Below, one piece after another: positions 26,999 through 35,847 of a stretch of 64,000 nucleotides of DNA (position 1 is the first letter of the stretch; each line of letters starts with the position of its first letter). Location of the stretch: contig JAENYF010000003.1 of assembly GCA_016841905.1 (NCBI GenBank), positions 40,325-104,324 on the forward strand, read 5' to 3'. Below the pieces are notes generated by a model, which saw only the letters and a list, made by a program, of their open reading frames with translations, ran no database searches and had not been told where the DNA came from. The DNA comes from Desulfoscipio geothermicus (lineage in GTDB: Bacteria; Bacillota; Desulfotomaculia; Desulfotomaculales; Desulfallaceae). Made by a program: the position numbers and the translations under genes.

Positions 26999-28098
26999 TC
27001 CGAATACGGCAGGGCCGGGTGCTGGCAGTTAAAGCCCGGCGACGGAACTTTACGGAAATTATTGTGCAAATACCTGGGGAGTCTGAGCAAAAAGCCTATA
27101 ATTATGATTTACTTACCGGGCCGGTGGATACCGGAGATACAGTGGTGCTTAATACCACCGCAGTGGCTAGAAAATTAGGCACCGGCGGAGCTCATTTTGT
27201 GATGTCTAATGTATCAAGAACGGAGCATAATGCCGGCCAAGCCGGGCACATAATGAAACTGCGCTACAGTCCCTGTCAGGTCAAAGTTCTTGCTGCGGAA
27301 GAACCGGATAGTCCTTGCGCGGAAGCAATAAAAAATACTACTTCACTGGACGGCCTGCCGGTGGTAGTGGGTACGCTGCACAGTATGCTGGCACCTGCTG
27401 CGGCAGGGATCAAGGCGACTGCGGGAAATCGGGTTAGGGTGGTGTATGTGATGACGGATGGTGCTGCCTTGCCGCTGCCTATGAGCAACCTGGTGCATGA
27501 CCTAAAAGCCACAGGAATGGTGGATGCCACCATTACTTGCGGCCACGCTTTTGGTGGTGATTGGGAGTGTATCAATATATATACTGCGCTGCTTACGGCA
27601 AAAACAATAGCCCGGGCGGATGTAATTATTGTGGCTATGGGTCCGGGGATTGTAGGCACTGCTTCCCCGTTGGGTTTTACCGGTGTCGAGCAGGGGGAAA
27701 TAATTAACGCTGTGAATATACTGGGCGGCCGGCCAGTGGCCATTCCCCGCATAAGCTTTGCTGATCTCCGGGAAAGACACTACGGCATTAGCCACCATAC
27801 AGTGACTGCACTGGGCAAAATCGCCCTTACTTCCTGTACTGTAGTGCTGCCTGAACTGGCTGACGCCAGGCAACACGTCTTAGTACAGGACCAGCTCAGC
27901 CAAGCCTGGTCGGATGGTAAGCACAGCTTGGTCTGGGAAGATGGCTGGCCGGCGCTGGCCGAATTGGCATGTCGGGGTATAAAGGTTACCTCCATGGGGC
28001 GCTCAACGACTGATGACCCGGTCTTTTTCCTGGCCGCTGGTGCTGCGGGTAGCTATGCCGCCAGGTTAACTGCAGTTCTAAATGAAGCAGACAGCTAA
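26995..28098 (+). CDS. DUF3866 family protein
   Basis: A 367-aa protein of unknown function. The N-terminal part is beta-rich (IRIRQGRVLAVKARRRNFTEIIVQIPG, VDTGDTVVLNTTAVARKLGTGGAHFV); the rest has alternating helix-strand pattern with RVVYVMTDGAALPLPMSNLVHDLK, ADVIIVAMGPGIVGTASPLGFTGVEQG and RERHYGISHHTVTALG. These match the DUF3866 family, seen in spore-forming Firmicutes and in actinobacteria. It overlaps the M20 peptidase stop by 4 bp, so the two are translationally coupled. Confidence 0.82.
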   Translation: MIRIRQGRVLAVKARRRNFTEIIVQIPGESEQKAYNYDLLTGPVDTGDTVVLNTTAVARKLGTGGAHFVMSNVSRTEHNAGQAGHIMKLRYSPCQVKVLAAEEPDSPCAEAIKNTTSLDGLPVVVGTLHSMLAPAAAGIKATAGNRVRVVYVMTDGAALPLPMSNLVHDLKATGMVDATITCGHAFGGDWECINIYTALLTAKTIARADVIIVAMGPGIVGTASPLGFTGVEQGEIINAVNILGGRPVAIPRISFADLRERHYGISHHTVTALGKIALTSCTVVLPELADARQHVLVQDQLSQAWSDGKHSLVWEDGWPALAELACRGIKVTSMGRSTTDDPVFFLAAGAAGSYAARLTAVLNEADS

Positions 28099-28326
28099 TT
28101 ACGTATTCAAGTATATTATGGTTATTAGTGCAGAGCCAGATTAATGTATTCCCGCAGTGTAATGTTTGATTGAGACCAGGGGCGGATTAGCTGCCTGAAT
28201 TCGCTAATCTTGCCGCTAAAGCAAAATCCACCTTTGGTTACGAATAAACGCATGATAGATCCTCCTATAACCAGAATATACCATTATATTATGCGGTTAG
28301 AATTTATATATGCCGGAGGAAATACC

Positions 28327-28995
28327 TTGAAAATTCCCGTTGTGAAAATGACCGTTAATGCCAGTGGAGCAGCTGAAGCTGCCCGCCAGGGAGATGTGGT
28401 AGTGATTGTGGATGTTATTGATATGTCCACGACACTGGAAGCTGCCCTTGATGCCGGTGCCTGCGCTGTGTTTGGGGCAGCGCCTGATGGAGCTGCGCCT
28501 CCTGTAACGATAGACCCGGCCGCCATTGGCTTTTTAGCCGGGCAGGCAGCACGGAAGCATGGCACCAGGGTTGTTTTAGTGGCTGAGCCCCGGGTAGGCA
28601 CTGATGCCGAACGGCTTAGCAAAGTCAGCAAAGTGGCCGGTGGTTTGGCTAAGGCTGGTGCAGAAATAGCAGCTGTAATACCCAATATTGGTGCTGAAAC
28701 ACCTAAGCTATTTGATATGCAAAATCAGGTGGTGATAGCAGCTACAGCCACCGGAGGGGTGGCTTACGATGCCGCGGTTCAGGCTGGGGCGCCGGCGGTA
28801 CTCACCGGCACCGTGGCCAGAACCATGGTGCAAAAGGGAGCGGCACCTGCCCGTACTGCGGCTACCCGGGCCATAAGAAAAGCCCGGGCACTGGATAGTG
28901 GAATTACTGTAGTGGCCGCCAGTGGCAATTCATTGGAGGATGTGCTGGCGGCAGAATATATTACCCGAACAATTATCGAAGAATATTTACGTTAA
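28327..28995 (+). CDS. ComB-like (2-phosphosulfolactate phosphatase fold) protein
   Basis: This 222-aa protein resembles ComB: VVIVDVIDMSTTLEAALDAGACAVF matches the ComB VDVLRATTT core, NQVVIAATATGGVAYDAAVQAGAPAVLTGTVARTM matches its TTNGTRAL region, and ITVVAASGNSLEDVLAAEYITRTI matches its end. It is alanine-rich and the R-A-T-T part of the active site reads DMST, so the same chemistry is doubtful. No other coenzyme M or sulfolactate genes are near. TTG 28327 follows GGAGG by 8 bases. The 228 bp before it (28099-28326) show no other feature I can support. Confidence 0.6.
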   Translation: MKIPVVKMTVNASGAAEAARQGDVVVIVDVIDMSTTLEAALDAGACAVFGAAPDGAAPPVTIDPAAIGFLAGQAARKHGTRVVLVAEPRVGTDAERLSKVSKVAGGLAKAGAEIAAVIPNIGAETPKLFDMQNQVVIAATATGGVAYDAAVQAGAPAVLTGTVARTMVQKGAAPARTAATRAIRKARALDSGITVVAASGNSLEDVLAAEYITRTIIEEYLR

Positions 28996-29060
28996 GGTCA
29001 TAATTAGCGTTCGGCCGCTCATATATATAGCAGGACAGGTTATATAAAAGGAGCGGTTTT

Positions 29061-29693
29061 ATGGGTTACATGAGCGGGTTTATGACTGCCTACTTACGAC
29101 AAAGCTGGCCGCTTTATCTTATTGTAATAGTTATCTTTGGTACAGGCATATTATTGGGTTCGCTGGGGGTTAATACATTGCCACCAGAGCAAACCAAAGA
29201 TTTACAGAATTACCTGCAATCTTTTTTAGCTCAGGCGGCGGAAATAGAAGTGGACCGGGCTCAAATGGTCAAGGGTACATTATATGACAACCTACTGGTA
29301 GGTCTGGTGATATATATACTGGGGTTAACAATTATCTGCCTGCCCCTGGTGCTGGCACTAATCTTTTTTCGTGGGTTTGTGCTGGGGTTCACCATCGGCT
29401 TTTTAACGGCTTATCCTGATTGGCGGGAGTTTATGATTGTTTTCATTTCCATGCTACCACAAAACCTGCTTTTTATTCCAGCGTTAATTATCAGTGGGGC
29501 AGCCGCACTCTCCTTCTCCATGCGATTAGTTAGAAGACTTTATAACTCGCAAACTCAAATTGGGCCGCAATTTGCCGGTTATTCGTTAATCATGGTTGGC
29601 TGCGTGCTTGTATTTGCTTTGGCTGCTTTAGCGGAGGGTTATATTACACCGGAATTGACCAAGTTATTGGCTTCATTATTAGCAAACGGGTAA
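29061..29693 (+). CDS. spoIIM: Stage II sporulation protein M
   Basis: SpoIIM is the membrane scaffold of the SpoIIDMP peptidoglycan-remodelling complex that drives engulfment. The protein (210 aa) has about five membrane segments: the first LYLIVIVIFGTGILLGSL, then GLVIYILGLTIICLPLVLALIFF, RGFVLGFTIGFLTA, LPQNLLFIPALIISGAAALSFS and a C-terminal one (YSLIMVGCVLVFALAALAEGYI). Length and order match the family. The downstream order spoIIM-(small ORF)-xerD-deoB is the Bacillus order. Confidence 0.93.
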   Translation: MGYMSGFMTAYLRQSWPLYLIVIVIFGTGILLGSLGVNTLPPEQTKDLQNYLQSFLAQAAEIEVDRAQMVKGTLYDNLLVGLVIYILGLTIICLPLVLALIFFRGFVLGFTIGFLTAYPDWREFMIVFISMLPQNLLFIPALIISGAAALSFSMRLVRRLYNSQTQIGPQFAGYSLIMVGCVLVFALAALAEGYITPELTKLLASLLANG

Positions 29694-29775
29694 ACACCGG
29701 TGCATGATTTTTGTAACGTACCTTTTAATGCAATAATATACATGATAACAGCAAATCAATAGATTGGTTATCAGC

Positions 29776-29872
29776 AAGAAAAGCGCGCCCATTCGGTTCC
29801 CTCTGCGCGCGTTTTTCAGTACTTTAATCCTTAGCGCTTGCCATAAATATGGCAAGCATAATTCCTAAAGTA
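29776..29872 (+). repeat. Dispersed two-hairpin repeat, full copy 1
   Basis: About 97 bp with two hairpins. The first has GCGCGC arms (29783-29788 and 29805-29811 region), flanked by AA on the left and TTTTT on the right, and can end transcription after spoIIM. The second is the palindrome GCTTGCCATA/TATGGCAAGC (29837-29858). A near-identical inverted copy is at 37120-37217; partial copies are at 35225-35289 and 63477-63521. Confidence 0.85.
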
Positions 29873-29892
29873 GAACAAAGGGGCACAAGAGT

Positions 29893-30096
29893 ATGTTTTT
29901 TGTGGTGATTTCCCGGGTCAAAGACAAGGTTTTATTATTTGCCCGCTTGGTGCTGGTGGTGTGCATATTGTGTTTGCTGGTGGCACAGTTGTACGGGTTA
30001 GTAAAGATTAACTTGTTTGAACACGATAAAACAACCAACGAGCCACTGAGGTCGAACAGCTCAGGCAATGAAAGTTACTTTCGACAAACATATTAG
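29893..30096 (+). CDS. Small membrane protein of unknown function
   Basis: 67 codons: a short basic N-terminus (MFFVVISRVKDK), one strong membrane helix (LLFARLVLVVCILCLLVAQLYGLV) and a polar tail. AAAGGGG lies about 10 bases before the ATG. It is in the slot between spoIIM and xerD where Bacillus has the small membrane gene yqzK; I see no sequence match to YqzK. I do not recognise a family. It may be real because of its ribosome site, clean membrane profile and position. Confidence 0.6.
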   Translation: MFFVVISRVKDKVLLFARLVLVVCILCLLVAQLYGLVKINLFEHDKTTNEPLRSNSSGNESYFRQTY

Positions 30097-30225
30097 GACC
30101 GATTACAGTTTATTGTAACCGGCCTTGATTAACCATTAAAGTGTGTCCAACCTGTGCTTTTATATGCTGCAAAAGGAATAAGTGGACGGAATGTGGAATA
30201 GCTCATGTGATGGTGGTGTTAATAT

Positions 30226-31113
30226 ATGGAGGATAAAATACAACAGTTTTTGACTTACCTTACGGTAGAAAGAGGCTTAGCACAAAACACGATTATTTCC
30301 TATGCCCTGGATTTAAAGCAGTTCAAAGCCTTTTGTAACCGGAGACAGGTGGTGCAGGTTAACCGAGTTGAGCGCAATTTTGTGCTAAACTACCTCTTGG
30401 AGTTGAAAAAAACTGGTCGGTCTTCTGCTACCATATCCAGGCATATGGCCGCATTGAAGGCTTTTTGCCGTTTCCTGATGGACGAGCAGGTACTGGACAG
30501 CGACCCAATGGCCAACTTGGAATCACCTGGCCAGCAAAAAAAATTGCCCGGCGTGTTGGCTCAGGAGGAAGTCGAGAAATTGTTGGACCAACCTCGGGTT
30601 GGCAACACGGGCGGACTCAGAGATAAAGCTATGTTGGAGTTGATGTATGCTACGGGGATGCGGGTTTCCGAGCTGCTGGCGCTGGATTTGGACCAGGTGG
30701 ATTGTGAGCATGGCTATGTCCGTTGCATAGGCAAGGGGTCAAAGGAACGCATAATTCCGGTAGGTGCGATAGCCAGAAACTTTTTATTGGAATACCTGGG
30801 TCGGGGAAGGCTTAAAATCTTGGGCGGCAAAAAGGAAAATGCTCTTTTCTTAAATATGCGGGGTCAGCGACTCACCAGGCAGGGGTTCTGGAAAATTATA
30901 AAAAAATATGCTTTAGAGGCAGGTATAACTAAAATTATTACGCCGCATACCTTACGCCACTCCTTTGCTACCCACTTGCTGGAAAACGGTGCAGACCTGC
31001 GAGCTCTACAGGAAATGCTGGGTCATGTTGATATCGCCACTACTCAGATATATACCCATTTAACCCAAACTAAATTACGAGAGGTTTATAATAAACACCA
31101 TCCGCGAGCGTAA
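30226..31113 (+). CDS. xerD: Tyrosine recombinase XerD
   Basis: XerD resolves chromosome dimers at dif with XerC. The SAM-like N-domain (IQQFLTYLTVERGLAQNTIISYALDLKQF) precedes the catalytic domain with the arginine of YATGMRVSELLAL, the lysine of CIGKGSKERIIPVG, the HTLRHSFATHLLENGADLRALQEMLGH box and the tyrosine nucleophile in TTQIYTHL. 295 aa. It is the housekeeping enzyme by position beside deoB, not an element integrase. Confidence 0.93.
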   Translation: MEDKIQQFLTYLTVERGLAQNTIISYALDLKQFKAFCNRRQVVQVNRVERNFVLNYLLELKKTGRSSATISRHMAALKAFCRFLMDEQVLDSDPMANLESPGQQKKLPGVLAQEEVEKLLDQPRVGNTGGLRDKAMLELMYATGMRVSELLALDLDQVDCEHGYVRCIGKGSKERIIPVGAIARNFLLEYLGRGRLKILGGKKENALFLNMRGQRLTRQGFWKIIKKYALEAGITKIITPHTLRHSFATHLLENGADLRALQEMLGHVDIATTQIYTHLTQTKLREVYNKHHPRA

Positions 31114-31269
31114 TCCAGGGTTGTAACATGAATATTGGGTTAACCTATGATAATGTTTAATTGCTCTGTTTTTTGTCTAGTTGAAAAAATGCTAAAATGT
31201 CATATTTGTTTATATAGGAAATTTACCTACACCTGTTATTTTGCGTTACTATAAGGAGGAATGAGATTA

Positions 31270-32445
31270 ATGCCTTTAAATAGAAAAGTAGTCATTATTG
31301 TGCTGGACAGTGCCGGAATTGGTGAGTTGCCGGATGCTCACCTTTACGGTGACTGCGGCAGTAATACACTGGGCAATTGTTCCCGGGCTGTGGGCGGTCT
31401 GAAACTGCCGCATCTGGAAAAGATGGGACTGGGCAAGTTGACCGAAATAATGGGCGTGCTCCCCATAGATACCCCAAACGCCTGTTTTGGTAAAATGGCC
31501 GAACTTTCTGCGGGTAAGGATACCACCACCGGGCATTGGGAAATTGCCGGCTTGGTATTGGACAAGCCTTTTCCGGTATTCCCCACCGGCTTTCCGGCCG
31601 AAATCATTAAACCCTTCAAACAAAGTATCGGCAGGGATATACTGGGCAATAAGGTGGCCTCCGGAACGACAATTATTGAAGAGCTGGGTGTGGAGCATAT
31701 GCAAACCGGCCGTCCCATAGTATACACTTCAGCAGACAGCGTATTTCAAATTGCCGCCCATGAAGAGGTGGTGCCTCTGGAGGAGCTGTATCGAATGTGC
31801 CGGATAGCCCGGGAAATGCTAACCGGCGAATATGCGGTAGGACGGGTAATTGCCCGGCCGTTTGTTGGCTCGCCGGGTTCTTTTAAACGCACGGCTAACC
31901 GCCATGACTATTCTGTCCTACCTCCCCGGCCTACAGTATTGGATTTACTCCATGACCATGATTTGACGGTAGCCGCGGTGGGTAAAATTAAAGATATTTT
32001 TGCAGGCCAAGGTATCTCCAGTTCGGTACATATTAACGATAACATGGATGGGGTAGACAAAACTCTTTCTTTGCTACGAGAAGACTTTAACGGACTAATT
32101 TTTGCCAACTTAGTGGATTTTGACCAGCAATACGGTCATCGCAACGATCCCGCCGGTTATGCCGGTGCGTTGGAGGAATTTGACTGCCGGGTGCCGGAAA
32201 TAATCAATGCGCTGCGTCCGGAGGATGTATTGATCCTAACGGCTGATCACGGGTGTGATCCCACCACCACCAGTACCGACCACTCCAGGGAATACGTGCC
32301 GCTTCTGGTAGCCGGTCAGGCTATAAGAAGCGGAGTTGACCTGGGAACCCGTGCCAGTTTTAGCGATGTTGCGGCCACAGTGGCCCGGCTTTTTGAACTG
32401 GATTTTGCTGTTGGTGAGGAGTTTGCCAGAGTTATTACTCAGTAA
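31270..32445 (+). CDS. deoB: Phosphopentomutase
   Basis: DeoB converts (deoxy)ribose 1-phosphate to the 5-phosphate in nucleoside salvage. Alkaline-phosphatase-fold metal sites are seen: [17 protein letters not shown], the phosphorylated threonine in [38 protein letters not shown] and [28 protein letters not shown]. 391 aa. The start is ATG 31270, nine bases after AGGAGG; the ATG at 31261 touches the ribosome site. It is paired with the pyrimidine nucleoside phosphorylase downstream. Confidence 0.96.
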   Translation: MPLNRKVVIIVLDSAGIGELPDAHLYGDCGSNTLGNCSRAVGGLKLPHLEKMGLGKLTEIMGVLPIDTPNACFGKMAELSAGKDTTTGHWEIAGLVLDKPFPVFPTGFPAEIIKPFKQSIGRDILGNKVASGTTIIEELGVEHMQTGRPIVYTSADSVFQIAAHEEVVPLEELYRMCRIAREMLTGEYAVGRVIARPFVGSPGSFKRTANRHDYSVLPPRPTVLDLLHDHDLTVAAVGKIKDIFAGQGISSSVHINDNMDGVDKTLSLLREDFNGLIFANLVDFDQQYGHRNDPAGYAGALEEFDCRVPEIINALRPEDVLILTADHGCDPTTTSTDHSREYVPLLVAGQAIRSGVDLGTRASFSDVAATVARLFELDFAVGEEFARVITQ

Positions 32446-32485
32446 ACAGCCATTGCCGCATGAGCGATACCATTGATGTTTGTTC

Positions 32486-32520
32486 GCCCGCCGGGACATT
32501 GAGCCGCAGGCGGGCATTTT
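32486..32520 (+). terminator. Possible terminator after deoB
   Basis: GCCCGCC and GGCGGGC form a 7-bp GC-rich stem with a 17-nt loop, followed by ATTTTGC. The T run is short, so readthrough into the phosphorylase gene is possible. Confidence 0.55.
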
Positions 32521-32590
32521 GCAGTTCTAAAATTCAGGGTGAATTGGATCTCCCCTGTGAATTAAGAACTTGCTTCAAGGGGGTACTCGT

Positions 32591-33892
32591 ATGAGAATGG
32601 TGGATATAATCCAAAAAAAACGTGATGGATACTCTCTGACCACTGAAGAAATAAATTATATGATCAGCGGTTTTACCAGCGGTGCAATTCCTGATTATCA
32701 AATGTCGGCTTTTTTAATGGCGGTATATTTTAGGGGCATGGATATCCAAGAAACCACCCAATTAACCATGGCTATGGTTAATTCAGGTGAGATTATGGAT
32801 TTATCCGGCATTAACGGTATCAAGGTGGATAAGCATTCTACCGGCGGAGTAGGCGATAAAACCAGTTTAATCGTTGGTTCGCTGGTGGCTGCGGGGGGTG
32901 TTCCGGTAGCTAAAATGTCCGGTCGGGGGCTGGGGCATACCGGTGGTACTATAGACAAGCTGGAAGCAATTGCCGGCTTTCATGTGGAACTTTCCCAGCC
33001 GGAGTTTGTTGAGCAGGTAAATAAACATAAAATAGCCATTGTCAGCCAAACCGGTAATTTAACTCCCGCCGATAAAAAGCTTTATGCGCTGCGGGATGTA
33101 ACTGCCACGGTTAACTCTGTCCCTTTAATTGCCAGTTCCGTGATGAGTAAAAAAATTGCCTCCGGGGCCGACGCTATTGTGTTGGACGTCAAGATGGGCT
33201 CTGGAGCATTTATGAAGACTCACGCCGAGGCTCGAGAATTGGCTAAAATCATGGTGCAGATAGGTAAAGATTTAAATAAAAAAACGGTTGCAATTATCAC
33301 GGACATGAACCAACCACTGGGCTATGAAGTAGGCAACGCCAATGAAGTAAAAGAAGCCATTGAAGTGCTCGGTGGTAAGGGAGAAGCAGGCCTTGTTCAT
33401 GTTTGTTTAACCATAGCCGCCTATATGACGATAGCAGGTGGCATTCATGCAGATTTTAACCACGCCTATCAAACCATGTCAGGGATGCTGCAAAATGGTG
33501 AAGCTCTGGGTAAATTTAAGGAATTTATTAAAGCGCAGGGCGGCCGGGCGGTAGTGGTCGAGCAACCGGACCTGTTGCCTCAGGCACAAAACCATGTAGA
33601 ATTAAAATCTGAGCTGGCCGGTTATATTCAAAGCATGGCTGCCGAGTCAGTGGGAACTGCGGCGATGCTGCTTGGTGCCGGAAGACAAACTAAAAATGAG
33701 CCGATTGATTATGCTGCCGGGATAACCTTAAAGAAAAAAGTTGGCGATGAGGTGCGACAAGGAGATGTGCTGGCTGTTTTGCACAGTAACCGGGACATCA
33801 ACTTGGAGATCTGCCATATTTTACGCAATGCGTTGGTCATCGGACCGGAAAAGCCTGAGGTATTACCGGTTGTTTATGAAGTGATTGAGTAA
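32591..33892 (+). CDS. pdp: Pyrimidine-nucleoside phosphorylase
   Basis: This enzyme cleaves uridine and thymidine with phosphate to give pentose 1-phosphate, the substrate of DeoB. Family marks: VDIIQKKRDGYSLTTEEINYMISGF, VDKHSTGGVGDKTSLIVGSLVAAGGVPVAKMSGRGLGHTGGTIDKLEAI (thymidine phosphorylase signature) and SVMSKKIASGADAIVLDVKMGSGAFMK. 433 aa. ATG 32591 follows AAGGGGGT. It replaces the purine phosphorylase (pupG) that Bacillus has in this place. Confidence 0.95.
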   Translation: MRMVDIIQKKRDGYSLTTEEINYMISGFTSGAIPDYQMSAFLMAVYFRGMDIQETTQLTMAMVNSGEIMDLSGINGIKVDKHSTGGVGDKTSLIVGSLVAAGGVPVAKMSGRGLGHTGGTIDKLEAIAGFHVELSQPEFVEQVNKHKIAIVSQTGNLTPADKKLYALRDVTATVNSVPLIASSVMSKKIASGADAIVLDVKMGSGAFMKTHAEARELAKIMVQIGKDLNKKTVAIITDMNQPLGYEVGNANEVKEAIEVLGGKGEAGLVHVCLTIAAYMTIAGGIHADFNHAYQTMSGMLQNGEALGKFKEFIKAQGGRAVVVEQPDLLPQAQNHVELKSELAGYIQSMAAESVGTAAMLLGAGRQTKNEPIDYAAGITLKKKVGDEVRQGDVLAVLHSNRDINLEICHILRNALVIGPEKPEVLPVVYEVIE

Positions 33893-33964
33893 TAGCTTTG
33901 TTTAAAAAGCAAGTTTTTATATTGACGTGTTGCATACACTTTCGCCCGTATAACTTTCACTCAG

Positions 33965-33971
33965 TTCGACA
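33965..33971 (-). promoter_or_regulatory. Candidate Spo0A box upstream of dacF-spoIIA
   Basis: TTCGACA is the exact reverse complement of the 0A box TGTCGAA and lies 38 bp before dacF. About eight exact matches are expected by chance in a window this long on both strands, so only the location gives it weight. Confidence 0.4.
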
Positions 33972-34008
33972 TAATATTTTAAGCTGATAAAAACAGGGGG
34001 GAAGTGTG

Positions 34009-35223
34009 ATGAACAGCAAAAATGTTTGTGCAATCATCTTAGCGATAATGTTGGTTATGGCCGTTATCACCACCGGGGCCGGATTAGCGCTGGCAGCAAA
34101 TGATACAGGCGCACCCGGTACAGTGCCGGGTGCGGCGCAGCAAACTGCTGCTGAGGCGTCGGCTGCGGCATTGGAAACTACCGCTGAATCGGCCGTGCTG
34201 ATGGATGCTGCTACGGGCAAGATACTGTGGAGCAAGGAGCAGGACAAAGAACTGCCTATGGCCAGTGTGACAAAAATTATGACCTTGCTGCTGGCCTGTG
34301 AAGCCTTGGACCAGGGTAAAATCAGCCTTAACGACCGGGTTACGGTTTCGGAAAATGCCTGGAGTATGGGCGGTTCGCAAATTTACCTGGAGCCCGGCGA
34401 GGAAATGAGTATGGAAGATATGCTGATTTCCATAGCTGTGGGTTCGGCTAACGACGCCAGCGTAGCTGTGGCTGAACACATTGCCGGTTCAGAGGAAGCG
34501 TTCGTGGAATTGATGAATAATCGGGCTAAGGAGCTGGGTTGTCAGCATACCAGGTTTGCTAATCCCACCGGACTGCCGGCAGAAAATCATTATACCTCTG
34601 CTCAAGATATGGCGGTGATTTTACGCCAGGTATTGGCATACCAGCAATTTTGTAAAGTTTCTTCCATTTATAGGTACGATATTAGGGGCGGTGACTTTGT
34701 TTTATGGAATACCAATAAGCTGCTCAAGTGGTACGAAGGAGTAGATGCAGGCAAAACGGGGTGGACCAATGAAGCCAAGTATTGCCTGGCAGCTACAGCT
34801 AAACGGGACGGGTTGCGGTTGATTTCAGTTGTTCTGGGCACTCCCGAGCCGCGCAGCCATTTTCGGGAGACCATGAAAATTTTCAATTACGGTTTTGCCC
34901 GCTATGAGGCTGTGCAATTTGCCCAGCGGGGGGAAAGGGTTAAAAATGTTAAAGTAAGCAAAGGTACCATAGACCAGGTAGGCGTGATAGCTGGAGCAGA
35001 TATTGCCATGGCTGTACCCAAAGGGCAAAAGCAGAATTACCGGGGCCAGGCGCTTTTGCCGGAAGATATTGAAGCTCCGTTAAGCAAAGGACAGGTGGTA
35101 GGTGAGTTCGTTTTGCTGGAAGGGGGAAAAGAGGTGCAGCGCGTACCACTGCTGGCTCAAAACCAGGTTAGCCGGGCTTCGGTGTTCCGGCAAATGCATA
35201 AAGCCCTGGAGCAGGTTTTCTAA
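34009..35223 (+). CDS. dacF: D-alanyl-D-alanine carboxypeptidase DacF
   Basis: DacF is a low-molecular-weight penicillin-binding protein that trims spore cortex peptides. A signal peptide (about residues 1-29, ending GAGLALAA) is followed by the SxxK motif in MASVTKIMTLLLA, the SxN motif in GSANDASVAVAEHI and the KTG motif in VDAGKTGWTNEA. The C-terminal beta-rich PBP5-type domain ends the 404 aa. ATG 34009 follows AGGGGGGAA. In Bacillus dacF also precedes spoIIAA. Confidence 0.94.
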   Translation: MNSKNVCAIILAIMLVMAVITTGAGLALAANDTGAPGTVPGAAQQTAAEASAAALETTAESAVLMDAATGKILWSKEQDKELPMASVTKIMTLLLACEALDQGKISLNDRVTVSENAWSMGGSQIYLEPGEEMSMEDMLISIAVGSANDASVAVAEHIAGSEEAFVELMNNRAKELGCQHTRFANPTGLPAENHYTSAQDMAVILRQVLAYQQFCKVSSIYRYDIRGGDFVLWNTNKLLKWYEGVDAGKTGWTNEAKYCLAATAKRDGLRLISVVLGTPEPRSHFRETMKIFNYGFARYEAVQFAQRGERVKNVKVSKGTIDQVGVIAGADIAMAVPKGQKQNYRGQALLPEDIEAPLSKGQVVGEFVLLEGGKEVQRVPLLAQNQVSRASVFRQMHKALEQVF

Positions 35224-35224
35224 A

Positions 35225-35289
35225 CCCATTCGGTTCCCTCTGCACGCGCTTTTCAGTTCTTTATATGGTGAGCATAATTTCCCAAAGTA
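35225..35289 (+). repeat. Dispersed two-hairpin repeat, degenerate copy
   Basis: It matches copy 1 from CCCATTCGGTTCCCTCTG onward, then lacks most of the second hairpin (about 20 bp missing) and the left GCGCGC arm. It begins immediately after the dacF stop codon. Confidence 0.75.
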
Positions 35290-35343
35290 TAAATATAGGC
35301 TTCCGGTCATGTGCCGGAAGCTTTTTGTTAACTATTATCATGG

Positions 35344-35372
35344 TTGAAATTGTTTGCCTGGTATGGTAAAAT
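35344..35372 (+). promoter_or_regulatory. Possible promoter upstream of spoIIAA
   Basis: TTGAAA (35344-35349), a 17-bp spacer and TAAAAT (35367-35372) with TGG just before (extended -10). In Bacillus this promoter uses sigma-H; I do not see a clear sigma-H motif here. Confidence 0.5.
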
Positions 35373-35415
35373 GTAGCAGTATTATAAATATTCCAGGCTA
35401 GCTGAGGTGTCAGTT

Positions 35416-35754
35416 ATGAACTATACAATTAAAAAGGAAAATAATTGTTTAATAGTTTCAGTGATAGGTGATGTGGATATCAGTTTAACTGATTCGTTGC
35501 GAGAAGATGTGGACCTGGCACTGGCGGAGTACAGTGTGAACAGTCTTGTTTTTGACTTGACGGAAGTTGATTTCGTTGACAGCTCCGGTTTAGGGGTTAT
35601 TTTAGGACGCTATAAAAGAGTTACTGCCAAAGGAGGAAAAGTTTATTTGGCAGGTGCCAAACCTCAGGTAAAAAAAGTACTGGACCTGTCAGGGCTGCCA
35701 CGTTTAATGGAAATATATCCTTCGGTTAACTTGTTACTGGACAAGATTGGATAA
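35416..35754 (+). CDS. spoIIAA: Anti-anti-sigma factor SpoIIAA
   Basis: SpoIIAA releases sigma-F from SpoIIAB in the forespore when dephosphorylated by SpoIIE. The STAS domain (112 aa) has the phosphorylation site serine in FVDSSGLGVILGRYKRV and the typical VFDLTEVDFVDS strand-turn. ATG 35416 follows GAGGTG; the GTG at 35407 is too close to it. First gene of the spoIIA-sigF trio. Confidence 0.95.
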   Translation: MNYTIKKENNCLIVSVIGDVDISLTDSLREDVDLALAEYSVNSLVFDLTEVDFVDSSGLGVILGRYKRVTAKGGKVYLAGAKPQVKKVLDLSGLPRLMEIYPSVNLLLDKIG

Positions 35755-35847
35755 GTTAATCAAGAAGCTAAGGATATTTGAATATTTAACCAATACATTA
35801 GCTGGTTTTAAGATATACAAGGTAACCTGAAAAGGAGGTTGCAGAAA

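Noticed and set aside
28210..28326. N-terminal extension of the ComB-like gene
   Set aside because: No ribosome site and no family-like sequence; TTG 28327 follows GGAGG.
30080..30086. Exact TTCGACA (0A box) inside the small ORF
   Set aside because: Expected by chance at this frequency and inside a coding tail with no sporulation promoter next to it.
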